A stretch of DNA of 64,000 nt from Chitinophaga horti (GCF_022867795.2 NZ_CP107006.1:1798001-1862000), one strand, 5' to 3'; counted from the stretch's first letter, positions 51,741 through 60,677 are shown. A program made the numbers and translations. The notes: generated by a model not told the origin, from the sequence alone.

Positions 51741-53570
51741 ATGTTGATGCGGATAGCAGCCTTCCTTATATTGTTCCTTTGCAACTGCCTGTCGCCTTCC
51801 TTTGCGCAATCGAAGCAGGACGAGGCCGCGGAGTTCATACGCCGGGGTAATAGCCAGTTGTGGAAGTTTAAGCCGGATGCGGCCTACCGCCACTACCGGC
51901 ATGCCTACACGGTGGGGGTGGAGATGGACAATAGCTACTGGAAGGGAGAGGGTTTGTTCGGGATGGGCCAGGCGCAATGGTACATGGGGCGCTTCCAGGA
52001 TGCGCTGGATACTGTGAAGCTGGCCGTGGAGGCTTATCGCCGGGTGAAGTCGCGGTACGATATAGGGGCCGCGCTACGCATACTCAGCAATATCTACGAC
52101 GACATGGGCGATTACGAGAACGCCTTTAAAACTGCGATTGACGGGCTGAATTACTATAAATCCAACGCCCGGCACGATAACCACGTACTGCTGCTCGTTC
52201 AGCTCGGCGCACTGTATGCTGCCATCGACGATTACCAGACGTCGCTGGAGTATTTCGAAAAAGCGGAGTCATTAAAGCCTGATCCCGGGTCTTATCCCTA
52301 TCGCGAACTGCATCACCGTATTGGCGACTTGTACGCCAACCAGGGCGACCGGCTGGAAGCCCGGCGGTATTACGCCCGTGCGTTGAGAGGTAATCCTAAA
52401 AGTAAGATCATCCGCCTGCGGATGGGGGATATTTATCTTGCCGAAAAGCAATACGATACGGCGTTTAACTACTATGATTCGCTCTATCAGGAAGCTATTC
52501 CCACGACAGACGGCAACGTGATCATAGGCGCCATGATGGGAATGGGCCGCGTATATTTACAGCGCGGCCAGTATGCCGAAGCTGCCCGTATGATCAATGG
52601 CTCCCTGCAAAACGCCGCCCCGCGCGGCGATCGTAAGAGTAAACGTGATGCCTACAGACTCCTGGCAGATATTGCTGAAGCCCAGGGCGATAGCGAAGGC
52701 GCCTTACAACACCTCAAACGTTACGAGGCTCTGAAGGATTCGGTTGTGTCCGAGAATTTCAAGCGGCAGTTATTTACCTTCAGGCAGGATGCGGAAGCAG
52801 AGAAGCTGGTGAACCAGCGTAACATGCTGGGCATCGCGATACTGGCTATTGTCGTGGTGGGATTATCGGTGCTGTTCATCGTACTACTCCGGCACAAGAA
52901 CGAAAAGCTGCAGCTCCGCCAGCGGGCAGATGAGTTGAAAATGCAGGCATTGCGCTCGCAAATGAACCCACACTTCATCTTTAACTGCCTCAGTTCTATC
53001 AATCATTTCATCTTAAATGAAGAAGGCGATAAAGCTTCCGAATACCTCACCCGTTTCTCTAAACTGATTCGCACCGTGCTGGTGAACGCCGGCAAAACGA
53101 CCATCACCCTGGAAGAGGAGCTGGCGATGTTGCAGTTGTACCTCAACATGGAGCAGCTGCGGTTTAAAGAGGCTTTCGATTATTTCCTTTATTTTGATCC
53201 GGGATTACATCCTTCTATGATCAATGTTCCTTCTTTCATTTTGCAGCCATTCTGCGAAAATGCCATCTGGCACGGACTGTTGCACAAGGAAGGGAAGGGG
53301 CGGCTGGAGATTACTTTCTCCATGCGGAACGACATACTCGTTTGCACCATCCGTGATAACGGTATTGGCCGGGAGAGAGCGCAGGCGCTCAAAACGAGCC
53401 CGGTGGAGAAAGGCGCTTCCTTCGGCAACCGCCTGAGCGAAGAGCGGCTCGCCATTTTCAACGGCGAAGCAGCCGGCACTTCTTTTGTAATGGAAGATCT
53501 GCGGGACGAGCAGGGTAGGGTAACCGGAACTTTGGTAACACTTAAGATTTACAATAAAACAGGCGCATGA
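51741..53570 (+). CDS. LytS-type sensor histidine kinase with N-terminal TPR domain
   Basis: A 609-residue membrane kinase of the His_kinase (YehU/LytS-like) family. The ATG at 51741 gives a signal peptide (MRIAAFLILFLCNCLSPSFAQ) and residues about 30-370 are TPR repeats in the periplasm (YRHAYTVGVEMDNSYWKGEG, ADIAEAQGDSEGALQHLKRY). One membrane helix follows (MLGIAILAIVVVGLSVLFIVLL), then a coiled coil, the phosphoacceptor motif MNPHFIFNCLSSINHFI and an ATPase part with QPFCENAIWHGLLHKEGKG and RDNGIGRERA. It should phosphorylate the LytTR regulator whose gene overlaps its stop by 4 bp. The signal is unknown. Confidence 0.92.
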   Translation: MLMRIAAFLILFLCNCLSPSFAQSKQDEAAEFIRRGNSQLWKFKPDAAYRHYRHAYTVGVEMDNSYWKGEGLFGMGQAQWYMGRFQDALDTVKLAVEAYRRVKSRYDIGAALRILSNIYDDMGDYENAFKTAIDGLNYYKSNARHDNHVLLLVQLGALYAAIDDYQTSLEYFEKAESLKPDPGSYPYRELHHRIGDLYANQGDRLEARRYYARALRGNPKSKIIRLRMGDIYLAEKQYDTAFNYYDSLYQEAIPTTDGNVIIGAMMGMGRVYLQRGQYAEAARMINGSLQNAAPRGDRKSKRDAYRLLADIAEAQGDSEGALQHLKRYEALKDSVVSENFKRQLFTFRQDAEAEKLVNQRNMLGIAILAIVVVGLSVLFIVLLRHKNEKLQLRQRADELKMQALRSQMNPHFIFNCLSSINHFILNEEGDKASEYLTRFSKLIRTVLVNAGKTTITLEEELAMLQLYLNMEQLRFKEAFDYFLYFDPGLHPSMINVPSFILQPFCENAIWHGLLHKEGKGRLEITFSMRNDILVCTIRDNGIGRERAQALKTSPVEKGASFGNRLSEERLAIFNGEAAGTSFVMEDLRDEQGRVTGTLVTLKIYNKTGA

Positions 53571-54316
53571 TAAAAGCAGTAATTGTGGATGATGAACCTT
53601 ATGCCTGCCAGGCACTGGCGACGCTGCTGAAGAAGCATTGCCCGGACGTACAGGTGCTGGCGCTGATCAACAACGCCAAGGAAGCTGTAACGATCATCCG
53701 CGAACTCAATCCTGAACTCGTTTTTCTTGATATAGAAATGCCTTATCTCAATGGCTTCGAAGTACTGGAAATGCTGGCGCCCATTCATTTCGACTGCATC
53801 TTCACTACCAGCTACGATCAATACGCCATTAAAGCCATCCGCTTCAGCGCCCTCGACTACCTGCTGAAACCGGTGGATGTGGAAGAGCTGAAAGCCGCCG
53901 TGAAGAAGGTGACCAGCAAAAGTGCCCCTTCGTTACAACAGCAGATGGAGTTATTGTTACAACGTTATCATCAACCGCAACAAGGCGTGAACCGCATTGC
54001 ACTGCCTACGCTCGACGGTTTACAGATCATCGCGGTAGATACGATTTTGTATTGTAATGCAAGCAGCAACTATACCGTCTTTACCCTCAAAGACACACAA
54101 AAACTGGTGATCTCCCGTACCCTGAAGGAGATCGAAGAAATGCTGGAAGAAGATCGTTTCCTCCGCGTACACCATTCCTGCCTGGTAAACCTCGACGAAG
54201 TGCGCAAGTACAGCCGGGGAGAGGGCGGCACCTTGCTGATGAGTGATGGTGCGGAGGTAGATGTGTCGCGGTCGCGCAAGGAAGCATTGCTGAAACGGCT
54301 GATGCCAGGGAAGTAA
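53567..54316 (+). CDS. LytTR-family response regulator
   Basis: A 249-residue cytoplasmic regulator. Residues 1-120 form a receiver domain with the Asp phosphorylation site in LVFLDIEMPYLNGFEVLEML and the conserved Lys in FSALDYLLKPVDV. Residues about 148-249 are a LytTR DNA-binding domain (IIAVDTILYCNASSNYTVFT, RFLRVHHSCLVNLDEVRKY). Its ATG overlaps the kinase stop (ATGA), so they are translationally coupled. The identical operator layout found before its own operon and before the next receptor gene makes it a likely activator of both. Confidence 0.94.
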   Translation: MIKAVIVDDEPYACQALATLLKKHCPDVQVLALINNAKEAVTIIRELNPELVFLDIEMPYLNGFEVLEMLAPIHFDCIFTTSYDQYAIKAIRFSALDYLLKPVDVEELKAAVKKVTSKSAPSLQQQMELLLQRYHQPQQGVNRIALPTLDGLQIIAVDTILYCNASSNYTVFTLKDTQKLVISRTLKEIEEMLEEDRFLRVHHSCLVNLDEVRKYSRGEGGTLLMSDGAEVDVSRSRKEALLKRLMPGK

Positions 54317-54403
54317 GTGGCTGCTGCACAGTCCCGCTTTGTCGACAATTTCTCAGCGCTGTCATTTCGACTGCAGGGCAGCAAACTGCCGCTCCGGCAG
54401 AAA

Positions 54404-54469
54404 ACGGCTCACCCATCCCCGTCAACCGCTCATTGCGGTCCGCACCTGTAAGTCACTGCTTTACCTTTG
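54404..54469 (+). promoter_or_regulatory. LytTR-class operator and promoter of the TonB-dependent receptor gene
   Basis: ACGGCTCA (54404) and ACCGCTCA (54425) start 21 bp apart. TACCTTTG at 54462-54469 is an exact -7 box, 37 bp after the second repeat. Repeat-to-repeat, repeat-to-box and intervening bases correspond to the site before the kinase operon at 51661-51726. The leader to the ATG is about 88 bases. Confidence 0.7.
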
Positions 54470-54557
54470 ATACATACTTTTTTTATAAATAGTTTGTGTA
54501 CGGGGATGTATGTCTATGCATGCCCCTTCATCTACCCAAACTTAAAATGTGTGTATT

Positions 54558-56669
54558 ATGAAGCGACTCTCATTGATCATTGCAGCCATATCTTTTACGT
54601 TGCCTTTGTTCGCCCAGCAGGATACGGCAAAACAGTTAAAGACCGTCAACGTATCCGCCCGTAAACCATTTGTAACCCGTAAATCCGACCGCACCATACT
54701 CGACATAGAAAACAGCGAACTAGCCAACGGTTACAACGGGCTGGAAGTGTTGCAGAAGTCTCCCGGACTATGGGTAGGTGCTAACGGCCAGATCAGTATC
54801 AACGGCGCCCGCGGCGTGATGGTGATGATCAATGACGTGGTGCAGCGCATGTCGGCAGGCGAACTGGCAGATTTGCTGCGGTCTTTCCGCTCTGAGGATA
54901 TCAGTAAGATAGAAGTCATTCCCAATCCGCCATCTGAATACGAGGCCAGTGCTACCGGCGGTATTGTACACATTGTGCTCAAACGCGGCCGGCAGCAAGG
55001 TGTTTCTGGTTTACTGAATGCGCAGTATCGTCAGCAGGACGAGCGGCCGTTTTTTGCCGGGGGAGCCTCCCTGGACTATAAAGCTGGTAGGTGGTATGCT
55101 TTCGGTGGCTACAATGCTGCCCGCGATAAAAGTAATTACCACGGATATGTAAACACCGATTACGCAGACGGCAGTAAATTTCGCAGTCGCAGCGGCCGGG
55201 ATAATAACAATACACGTCAGCAATACCGGGCCGGTTTTGTGTTGGATATATCGCCCATGCATTCGCTCACTGTACAACACAATGCCTCGGCCAATCACTT
55301 TCGCCAGGGGTTTGATGCCGATGTAACGTATGACGCCGTTACCGGTTATTCGCGTAGCTTCTGGGAGCGGGAGCCGCGGGTAAGCAGTACTACTGCATCC
55401 TACGTCTGGAAAACAGATTCCCTGGGCTCTTCGCTGAAAGTGATTGCGGATTACGCCCGCCAGCGTAAAGATGAAACCAACACCTTATCATCTGCCTATA
55501 GCGACGCCAGCCGTGACAGGGGCTTCCGCACGACTACGCCGGGGCAAACGGATTTGTATAGCAGTCAGGCTGATTACACGAAAGCTTTTAATTCCAAATC
55601 GCAGTTCAAGACCGGTGTAAAATACGTGCGTACAGATCGCGAGAACAGCATTTATGCAGAAGATGCGGCCGGATCAGGTTGGGTGAAGAATGAAGGGGCA
55701 AGTAACGAGTTCGTCTATAACGAAGATTTGCTGATGGCTTATGCAAGTTTTGAAACCGTCATACATAAAACCAGTGTGAAGGGTGGCCTGCGGGGCGAGC
55801 AGACCTGGTCTCGCGGCCACTCTGTTACGAACGGACAAACGATTCGCCGTGACTACTTCGGCTTGTTTCCTTCGCTGTTTATCAGTCACCAGTTAAACGA
55901 GACCAAAGGTAACTCCGTGCAGCTTAGCTACGCACGACGTGTGGGTCGCCCGGCCTTTAATGATCTTAATCCGTACCGCTTACAGGTAACCGATTTTGAA
56001 ATACTCACCGGCAATCCCGACCTGCAGCCTCAGTATACCCACAGTCTGCAAGCCGGCTACACCTGGAAGCATGCGTTTAACGTGGGCCTGTACTATCGCT
56101 ATACCCGCGACTATATTTCGCAGAGCGCCTCGACGCTGGATAATAATATCGTAGAATATAAATCGCAGAACTTTCCTTACGCTACGGAGTTGGGTGTTTC
56201 GCTGGATTTGCCCATTACGATTAATCCTAACTGGCGTATGAATTACGGCCTGCAAGCTTACCAGTCCAGCGCCGATTTTGTTGAACGCACTATTCGTCGT
56301 GCCTCCGTGGCGTTAAAGATGACGCAGATTTACAAATGGCCGAAGGTCGCAGACTTTGATCTGTACAGCGAATATACCTCGCCTTACCGCTCTGAGAATG
56401 CATTACAGTACAGCGTGTTTTATACAGACATAGGGGCTACGCGTTCCTTCTTTAAGAATAAGCTGCGTGTACGTGTTGGCGTTACCGATATATTTAACAC
56501 CTCCCGGGAAAAGACCCTTACTAAGTACGAAGGCACCAGCATCCTGTTTTACCAGAAGCGCCCAACGCGGACGGGTATGATTTCGCTGACGTGGAATTTT
56601 AGTGCGGGTAAGGTGTTTGATAAGAAGAAAGTGGAGGTGAATAATTCGGAAGAGAAGGGGAGGATGTAG
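54558..56669 (+). CDS. TonB-dependent outer-membrane receptor-like protein (outer-membrane beta-barrel family)
   Basis: A 703-residue outer-membrane protein. The ATG at 54558 gives a signal peptide (SLIIAAISFTLPLFAQQ); a GTG at 54549 was not used. Residues about 25-140 are a plug-type domain (LKTVNVSARKPFVTRKSDRT, ISINGARGVMVMINDVVQRM, ISKIEVIPNPPSEYEASATG), with the TonB-receptor style of VKV repeats, and the rest is a barrel. Unlike many family members it lacks the N-terminal CarboxypepD_reg-like domain. The C-terminus continues after the last strand with a charged tail (KKKVEVNNSEEKGRM). It shares its operator with the kinase operon upstream and is its likely target. Substrate unknown. Confidence 0.88.
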   Translation: MKRLSLIIAAISFTLPLFAQQDTAKQLKTVNVSARKPFVTRKSDRTILDIENSELANGYNGLEVLQKSPGLWVGANGQISINGARGVMVMINDVVQRMSAGELADLLRSFRSEDISKIEVIPNPPSEYEASATGGIVHIVLKRGRQQGVSGLLNAQYRQQDERPFFAGGASLDYKAGRWYAFGGYNAARDKSNYHGYVNTDYADGSKFRSRSGRDNNNTRQQYRAGFVLDISPMHSLTVQHNASANHFRQGFDADVTYDAVTGYSRSFWEREPRVSSTTASYVWKTDSLGSSLKVIADYARQRKDETNTLSSAYSDASRDRGFRTTTPGQTDLYSSQADYTKAFNSKSQFKTGVKYVRTDRENSIYAEDAAGSGWVKNEGASNEFVYNEDLLMAYASFETVIHKTSVKGGLRGEQTWSRGHSVTNGQTIRRDYFGLFPSLFISHQLNETKGNSVQLSYARRVGRPAFNDLNPYRLQVTDFEILTGNPDLQPQYTHSLQAGYTWKHAFNVGLYYRYTRDYISQSASTLDNNIVEYKSQNFPYATELGVSLDLPITINPNWRMNYGLQAYQSSADFVERTIRRASVALKMTQIYKWPKVADFDLYSEYTSPYRSENALQYSVFYTDIGATRSFFKNKLRVRVGVTDIFNTSREKTLTKYEGTSILFYQKRPTRTGMISLTWNFSAGKVFDKKKVEVNNSEEKGRM

Positions 56670-56741
56670 AGCGGTGTAACGCCGCCGAAGTGAGTGACAC
56701 AACGGCGGCTGATGGCTGTTTTACTGCTGGTGAACTGCTTA

Positions 56742-57659
56742 TTATTTCTCGATGCGAGGCCACCCGTCCCACCAGGACAATACTTCCATACGCAATTTCG
56801 AGCGACCGTTATCATGCGCATCATAGCCGTGAAAAACGAGATAGTCTTTCCCGTCAAACGTATACACGGAGTTGTGTCCAACCCCATGCCAGTCGGCGTT
56901 ACCTTCGAGCAGCAGGGTGCCGCCGCCCTGCTGCAGGTCTTTGCCGTCTTTATCGAGATAAGGCCCCGACAATTGTCTGGCGCGGCCGACGATCATCTTG
57001 TAAGTGCTGTTTACGCCGCGGCAGCAGAAGTCAGTGGAGGCGAACAGGTAATAGTAGCCGTCTTTCTTAAAAATAAAAGGGGCTTCTATCGCCTTGTTAC
57101 TCGTTTGCCGGCTGGCGATGCTATACAGTTTGCCAACAGGGGCCGTGAGGGTGTCGTTGAGTTGTGTGATCTTCAAGCCGCTCCAGAATGAGCCGAAGCT
57201 AAGCCAGGGACGATCTTTTTCATCGAAAATGAGATTGGGGTCGATGGCGTTCCAGTCGTCCTGCCCGGGCGTTGACTGTATCACCTTACCATGATCTTTC
57301 CAGGGAGAACCGGCTTGCAGGCTGGTATTAGTCGCCAGTCCGATGCAGGAGCCGTTTTTACCGAAGGTGGATACGGAGTAGAACAGGTAATACACACCTT
57401 TGTGATATTGGATGTCCGGCGCCCAGGTGTGGCCATTATAACCGGGTACGGCCTGTACGGCCCATTCCGGCGCTTTGTCAAATACGGGCTTCCCGCGCTT
57501 CCAGGTCTGGCGGTCGGTTGATGACCATACTGCGATGCCTCTGCCGGTGGCGAAGAGGTAATAAGTACTATCCTGGCGGATCATTACCGGGTCGTGTACC
57601 GACGGACGTTGTGCGCAGAGCGACAGCGGGAGGCATAATAGGAGGAGGTAGCGGAACAT
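56742..57659 (-). CDS. GH43 family arabinan endo-1,5-alpha-L-arabinosidase
   Basis: A 305-residue exported glycosidase. The ATG at 57659 begins a signal peptide (YLLLLCLPLSLCAQ); the 86 extra codons upstream overlap the divergent Crp/Fnr gene and are not used. It is a five-bladed propeller with the three acidic residues of GH43: Asp base in SVHDPVMIRQD, the pKa-tuning Asp in WNAIDPNLIFD, and the Glu acid in NKAIEAPFIFK. The sequence NGHTWAPDIQYHKGVYYLFYS matches endo-arabinanases of GH43. It should cut alpha-1,5-arabinan of pectin. The gene is divergent from Crp/Fnr and convergent with the receptor gene. Confidence 0.93.
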   Translation of the reverse strand: MFRYLLLLCLPLSLCAQRPSVHDPVMIRQDSTYYLFATGRGIAVWSSTDRQTWKRGKPVFDKAPEWAVQAVPGYNGHTWAPDIQYHKGVYYLFYSVSTFGKNGSCIGLATNTSLQAGSPWKDHGKVIQSTPGQDDWNAIDPNLIFDEKDRPWLSFGSFWSGLKITQLNDTLTAPVGKLYSIASRQTSNKAIEAPFIFKKDGYYYLFASTDFCCRGVNSTYKMIVGRARQLSGPYLDKDGKDLQQGGGTLLLEGNADWHGVGHNSVYTFDGKDYLVFHGYDAHDNGRSKLRMEVLSWWDGWPRIEK

Positions 57660-57710
57660 CCGGTCAAGATAGGGAATTTTTGCTATCTTGTTGCTACACA
57701 ACCATGCCCC

Positions 57711-58310
57711 ATGCAACAGCAATACCCGGAATATCTCCCTGCCTGCCGATTCCTGCGCGATCGCCGGATTTACCTGACTGATGGTGAATTTGCGGCTGTG
57801 CGTTCCGTCACAAAACGACTTACGATTCCCAAACATACTGTGATCATGGAACAAGGTAAACTGGTAGAGAAACTGTATTTCCTGAACTCGGGCATTGTGC
57901 GCCTGGCGCGCGAGCATCGCGGGATGGATTTTACACTGGGCATGATTTCCAGCCAGGAGTTTATCTCCACGCCGTTATATCTCACCAATGGCGTACCCTC
58001 TTCCTGTTCGCTGGAAACACTTACGGAGGTGGAAGTGCTGGAATGGGGGAAGCAGGAAGTTGATTTTATCATGAAAGAGCTGCATCATGGGCAGGAGGTT
58101 TTCTGGTCGCTGATGGAACGGGTAATGACCTGGGTGCAGGATAACCAGGTGGATGCCTTGTGCCTGAGTGCGGAAGAGCGTTATCAGAAATTGATGGATG
58201 AGCAACCAGAGGTAATCAGGGATGTTCCCGTAAAATATATAGCATCGTTCCTGAATATTCACCAGGATAGCCTGAGCCGCATTCGTAAGCAGACGAGGCA
58301 GAAGTCATAA
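57711..58310 (+). CDS. Crp/Fnr-family regulator with degenerate or short C-terminal domain
   Basis: A 199-residue regulator with a cyclic-nucleotide-binding-type N-terminal domain (residues 20-125: TIPKHTVIMEQGKLVEKLYFL and LNSGIVRLAREHRGMDFTLG) and a dimerisation helix, then a compact helical end (DVPVKYIASFLNIHQDSLSRIRKQ), which is the helix-turn-helix. This layout is typical of the short Crp/Fnr proteins abundant in Bacteroidota. The ligand is unknown; the phosphate-binding cassette of true cAMP proteins is not evident. It starts 52 bp from the divergent GH43 gene and could control it. Its stop overlaps the orphan LytTR gene by 6 bp. Confidence 0.88.
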   Translation: MQQQYPEYLPACRFLRDRRIYLTDGEFAAVRSVTKRLTIPKHTVIMEQGKLVEKLYFLNSGIVRLAREHRGMDFTLGMISSQEFISTPLYLTNGVPSSCSLETLTEVEVLEWGKQEVDFIMKELHHGQEVFWSLMERVMTWVQDNQVDALCLSAEERYQKLMDEQPEVIRDVPVKYIASFLNIHQDSLSRIRKQTRQKS

Positions 58311-58709
58311 GATCAGTTGTTTGAGGGCGGGCATATAATTCCGACTCACAGCCACTTCCACGTTATTAGGCAGCGTTACTACCAACCGCGTATGATCGCG
58401 GCGTATTTCCTTTACATGTTGCAGGTTTACAATGTACGAGCGATGAATGCGGATGAACAGCGCGGGGTCCAGTTTCTTTTCTATATAACTGATGCCGTGT
58501 GCCGTGAGGTACGTGCGATCGGCCGTATGGATCCATGTGTATTCACGGTCGGCTTTCAGGTAGATGATGGCGTCGATCGCCAGGTTGACGAGCCGTTTAC
58601 CATTATCGACCAGCACCCGTTGCAGGTAAAAAACGGGCGCGGGCAAGTGTGCGATCTTGATCGCTTCGAGGGGCGGTACAGCGTGGATGGATTTGAGTTG
58701 ATGCTTCAT
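58305..58709 (-). CDS. Orphan LytTR-domain DNA-binding protein
   Basis: A 134-residue protein with a LytTR domain and no receiver domain. Residues about 35-134 read LVNLAIDAIIYLKADREYTW, then LTAHGISYIEKKLDPALFIR and IHRSYIVNLQHVKEIRRDHTRL, followed by NNVEVAVSRNYMPALKQLIL, which is a full LytTR domain. The first 30 residues are not a known domain. Without a receiver it cannot be regulated by phosphorylation; such forms usually act constitutively or by an extra partner. It is convergent with the Crp/Fnr gene (6-bp overlap). It is a candidate for the second class of LytTR-like sites at 3597 and 26041. Confidence 0.9.
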   Translation of the reverse strand: MKHQLKSIHAVPPLEAIKIAHLPAPVFYLQRVLVDNGKRLVNLAIDAIIYLKADREYTWIHTADRTYLTAHGISYIEKKLDPALFIRIHRSYIVNLQHVKEIRRDHTRLVVTLPNNVEVAVSRNYMPALKQLIL

Positions 58710-58854
58710 GACTACAAAAGTATCCGCGCAAGTGATTGGTAAAACTGACGTATGTCAGGAAGTTGCTTTTGCGGTGATCAGCAACTTTTCTTCCGGGAGC
58801 TTTTCTTTTGCCTACATTTCATCCATCGATTCTAACAGTTCATTCCCCCTTTTC

Positions 58855-58884
58855 TTTGTTACATACTGATGGCTGTTAATTTTG
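58855..58884 (+). promoter_or_regulatory. Promoter of the AraC-type gene (TTTG and TAATTTTG)
   Basis: TTTG at 58855-58858 and TAATTTTG at 58877-58884 are separated by 18 bp, close to the Bacteroidota spacing of 19-21. The ATG is at 58908. Confidence 0.55.
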
Positions 58885-58907
58885 TACAGTTGTAAAGAGC
58901 AAAGCAC

Positions 58908-59780
58908 ATGAACTATCGCGAATACAAGCCCTGCGACCCCTTAGCGGCCTATATCGAGTGTTTCTGGACATACACGGCCCCACCGTCCCCGGACGTAGAC
59001 AGCCAGCCTGTGAATTATTGTGTGCCCCTCGGCACTGCTGAATTGATTATTCATATGGAGGAGCAGCCCAGCCATATCTTAAACTTACATGGAGAAGGCT
59101 GGGGGAAGTCATATAACGCCTTTTTTACCGGGCTTTTCGATTATACGGACTTGTGGAAGGCGAGCCCGGGATCCACGCTGTTTGGCGTACGTATGCGCCC
59201 GGAGGCGCTGGAATTATTCTTCGATATACCCGTATCCATTTTGTATAACCAGGTAACGGATGCGGATGCGGTATTGCCGGTAAAGCAAAAACGCTGGTTA
59301 CAGCGGTTCTTCGAAAAGCGCGATGTGGCTACGCTGATCGTGCGCATGGAGTCTTTTTTCCTGGGCAGACTGCACGCGATGACGCCTGATCATAACGCTG
59401 TGGCGGAGGGTTGTCGCCTGATTCGTAAAAGCCAGGAGCCTTTATCGGTGGAGGCGTTGAGTGAGCAGCTGTGCATTAGTCGCCGGCAACTGGAGCGGAA
59501 CTTTAAGCAGTCTATCGGGATCAGTCCTAAAAATTACCAGCAGATTATCCGGTTCAGGCGATTGTATCAATACATCCGCAGTGCGGGTGGGAAGCCGATC
59601 AAGTGGGCGGGATTGAGTTATCCGTTAGGCTATTCGGACCAGGCACATATGGTGCGCGATTGTAAGAAGTTCAGTAGTCTTACCCCATTACGCCTCGCCG
59701 CCCCGGACACTGGCTTGTTCCAGTCGCTGGAAGCTTCCGTAACGGCACGTTACGCGTATGAGCGTGTTACTTCTTACTAA
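58908..59780 (+). CDS. AraC-family transcriptional regulator
   Basis: A 290-residue DNA-binding regulator. The N-terminal part (MNYREYKPCDPLAAYIECFW) resembles the DUF6597 domain seen in many Bacteroidota AraC proteins. The C-terminal hundred residues form two helix-turn-helix units: LSVEALSEQLCISRRQLERNFKQ and the second helix around PLGYSDQAHMVRDCKKFSSL followed by TPLRL, with the AraC signature GISPKNYQQIIRFRRLYQYI before it. The effector is unknown. The gene ends 14 bp inside the convergent unknown gene. Confidence 0.9.
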   Translation: MNYREYKPCDPLAAYIECFWTYTAPPSPDVDSQPVNYCVPLGTAELIIHMEEQPSHILNLHGEGWGKSYNAFFTGLFDYTDLWKASPGSTLFGVRMRPEALELFFDIPVSILYNQVTDADAVLPVKQKRWLQRFFEKRDVATLIVRMESFFLGRLHAMTPDHNAVAEGCRLIRKSQEPLSVEALSEQLCISRRQLERNFKQSIGISPKNYQQIIRFRRLYQYIRSAGGKPIKWAGLSYPLGYSDQAHMVRDCKKFSSLTPLRLAAPDTGLFQSLEASVTARYAYERVTSY

Positions 59781-60300
59781 AGAACTGCTTTTTTAACTCC
59801 TCATGTCCCGGAACGGCACGTAACCCGTCCATCGTTTCCTTTTTGCGGTCTACTGCCCAAAAGATCATCCCGCGTTGCTCCGGGAAGTCGTTGGCCAGCC
59901 CGAAATAATACGCGGGTTGTTGTTTTGCCACTTCGTTCAGCACGATGCTGTAATACTTGCTGGAGCCGGCATACGCAGCGGGCAGTTTGGCTATTGCTTC
60001 TTTCAGGGAAGTGTAATCAATTATTTTCAGGTTTTCTTTGAGGTAGTTAGTAAGCGCGATGTGCCGCTCGTTCGCCATCGACACGCTGTCTTTGATAAAC
60101 TTTATGCGCTCGTTCACGATCAACCGGAACTGTGCATGCGGCAGTTCTTTACCTGCGATTGTTTCCCAGGTAGAAAATCCGCCCCGAAAGGTATGGTGGT
60201 TGAGCTTGAACTTGTCGTTAAGGTGCTCCGCCATATCGAAGTATCGGCCAAGGCAATAACCATGATTGAGCTGTTTGTTGGCCACGTTTGCATCTTTCAT
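59767..60300 (-). CDS. Hypothetical protein coupled to a small exported protein
   Basis: A 177-residue protein I do not recognise. It has no signal peptide and no membrane helix, and it is rich in charged amphipathic helices (RLIVNERIKFIKDSVSMANE, GKELPHAQFR). Its ATG overlaps the TGA of the preceding gene by one base (TGATG), a sign of translational coupling. A Cys near residue 16 and a Tyr/Phe-rich middle (SSKYYSIVLNEVAKQQPAYYFG) are visible but no catalytic pattern. It overlaps the stop of the convergent AraC-type gene by 14 bp. It may work with the 100-residue exported protein, but this is only suggested by the coupling. Confidence 0.7.
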   Translation of the reverse strand: MKDANVANKQLNHGYCLGRYFDMAEHLNDKFKLNHHTFRGGFSTWETIAGKELPHAQFRLIVNERIKFIKDSVSMANERHIALTNYLKENLKIIDYTSLKEAIAKLPAAYAGSSKYYSIVLNEVAKQQPAYYFGLANDFPEQRGMIFWAVDRKKETMDGLRAVPGHEELKKQFFSKK

Positions 60301-60602
60301 CAGGTGCAGTCGCCTTTTTTCTGTTTCCTCCCATCCAGCAGGTAATATTCGCCGTTTTCGCGGATGATGGTCGTGAACCGGCCTTTAAGCGTACCATCCG
60401 CCAGCGTTTGCAACGTGTCGGTATCGATCGTGACGGGGCCGCTGCCTGCCTTATCTATCGTATATCCCATTTTGTAGACGAGCGGTTGTGTGCGATCGAG
60501 GTCGATATAGCAGCTGGCTGCACCATAATACGCTTTACTAACTTGTGCAGTAACAGCAAGTTGGGTCAGCAGCAATAGCAGGAGGGGAGTGATTGATTTC
60601 AT
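60300..60602 (-). CDS. Small hypothetical exported protein
   Basis: A 100-residue protein with a clear signal peptide (SITPLLLLLLTQLAVTAQ), about 80 mature residues, a Cys near residue 31 and another at the last CT dipeptide. It has a compact beta look (GPVTIDTDTLQTLADGTLKG, TIIRENGEYYLLDG). It is not a Gly-Gly leader peptide, so it is not an obvious cargo of the C39 exporter upstream. I know no family. The gap to the exporter stop is 75 bp, so co-transcription is possible. Confidence 0.7.
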   Translation of the reverse strand: MKSITPLLLLLLTQLAVTAQVSKAYYGAASCYIDLDRTQPLVYKMGYTIDKAGSGPVTIDTDTLQTLADGTLKGRFTTIIRENGEYYLLDGRKQKKGDCT

Positions 60603-60677
60603 GGTAGTGGCATCGTTACTTAAATATACGGAAAACGGATCGGTCTTACAGCCGCGTTAACAACCATGATAAGTATT

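Noticed and set aside
57660..57917. 86-codon extension of the GH43 gene
   Set aside because: It overlaps the divergent Crp/Fnr gene and lies before a good signal peptide.
60300..60602. Bacteriocin precursor for the C39 exporter
   Set aside because: It has a Sec signal peptide and no Gly-Gly leader.
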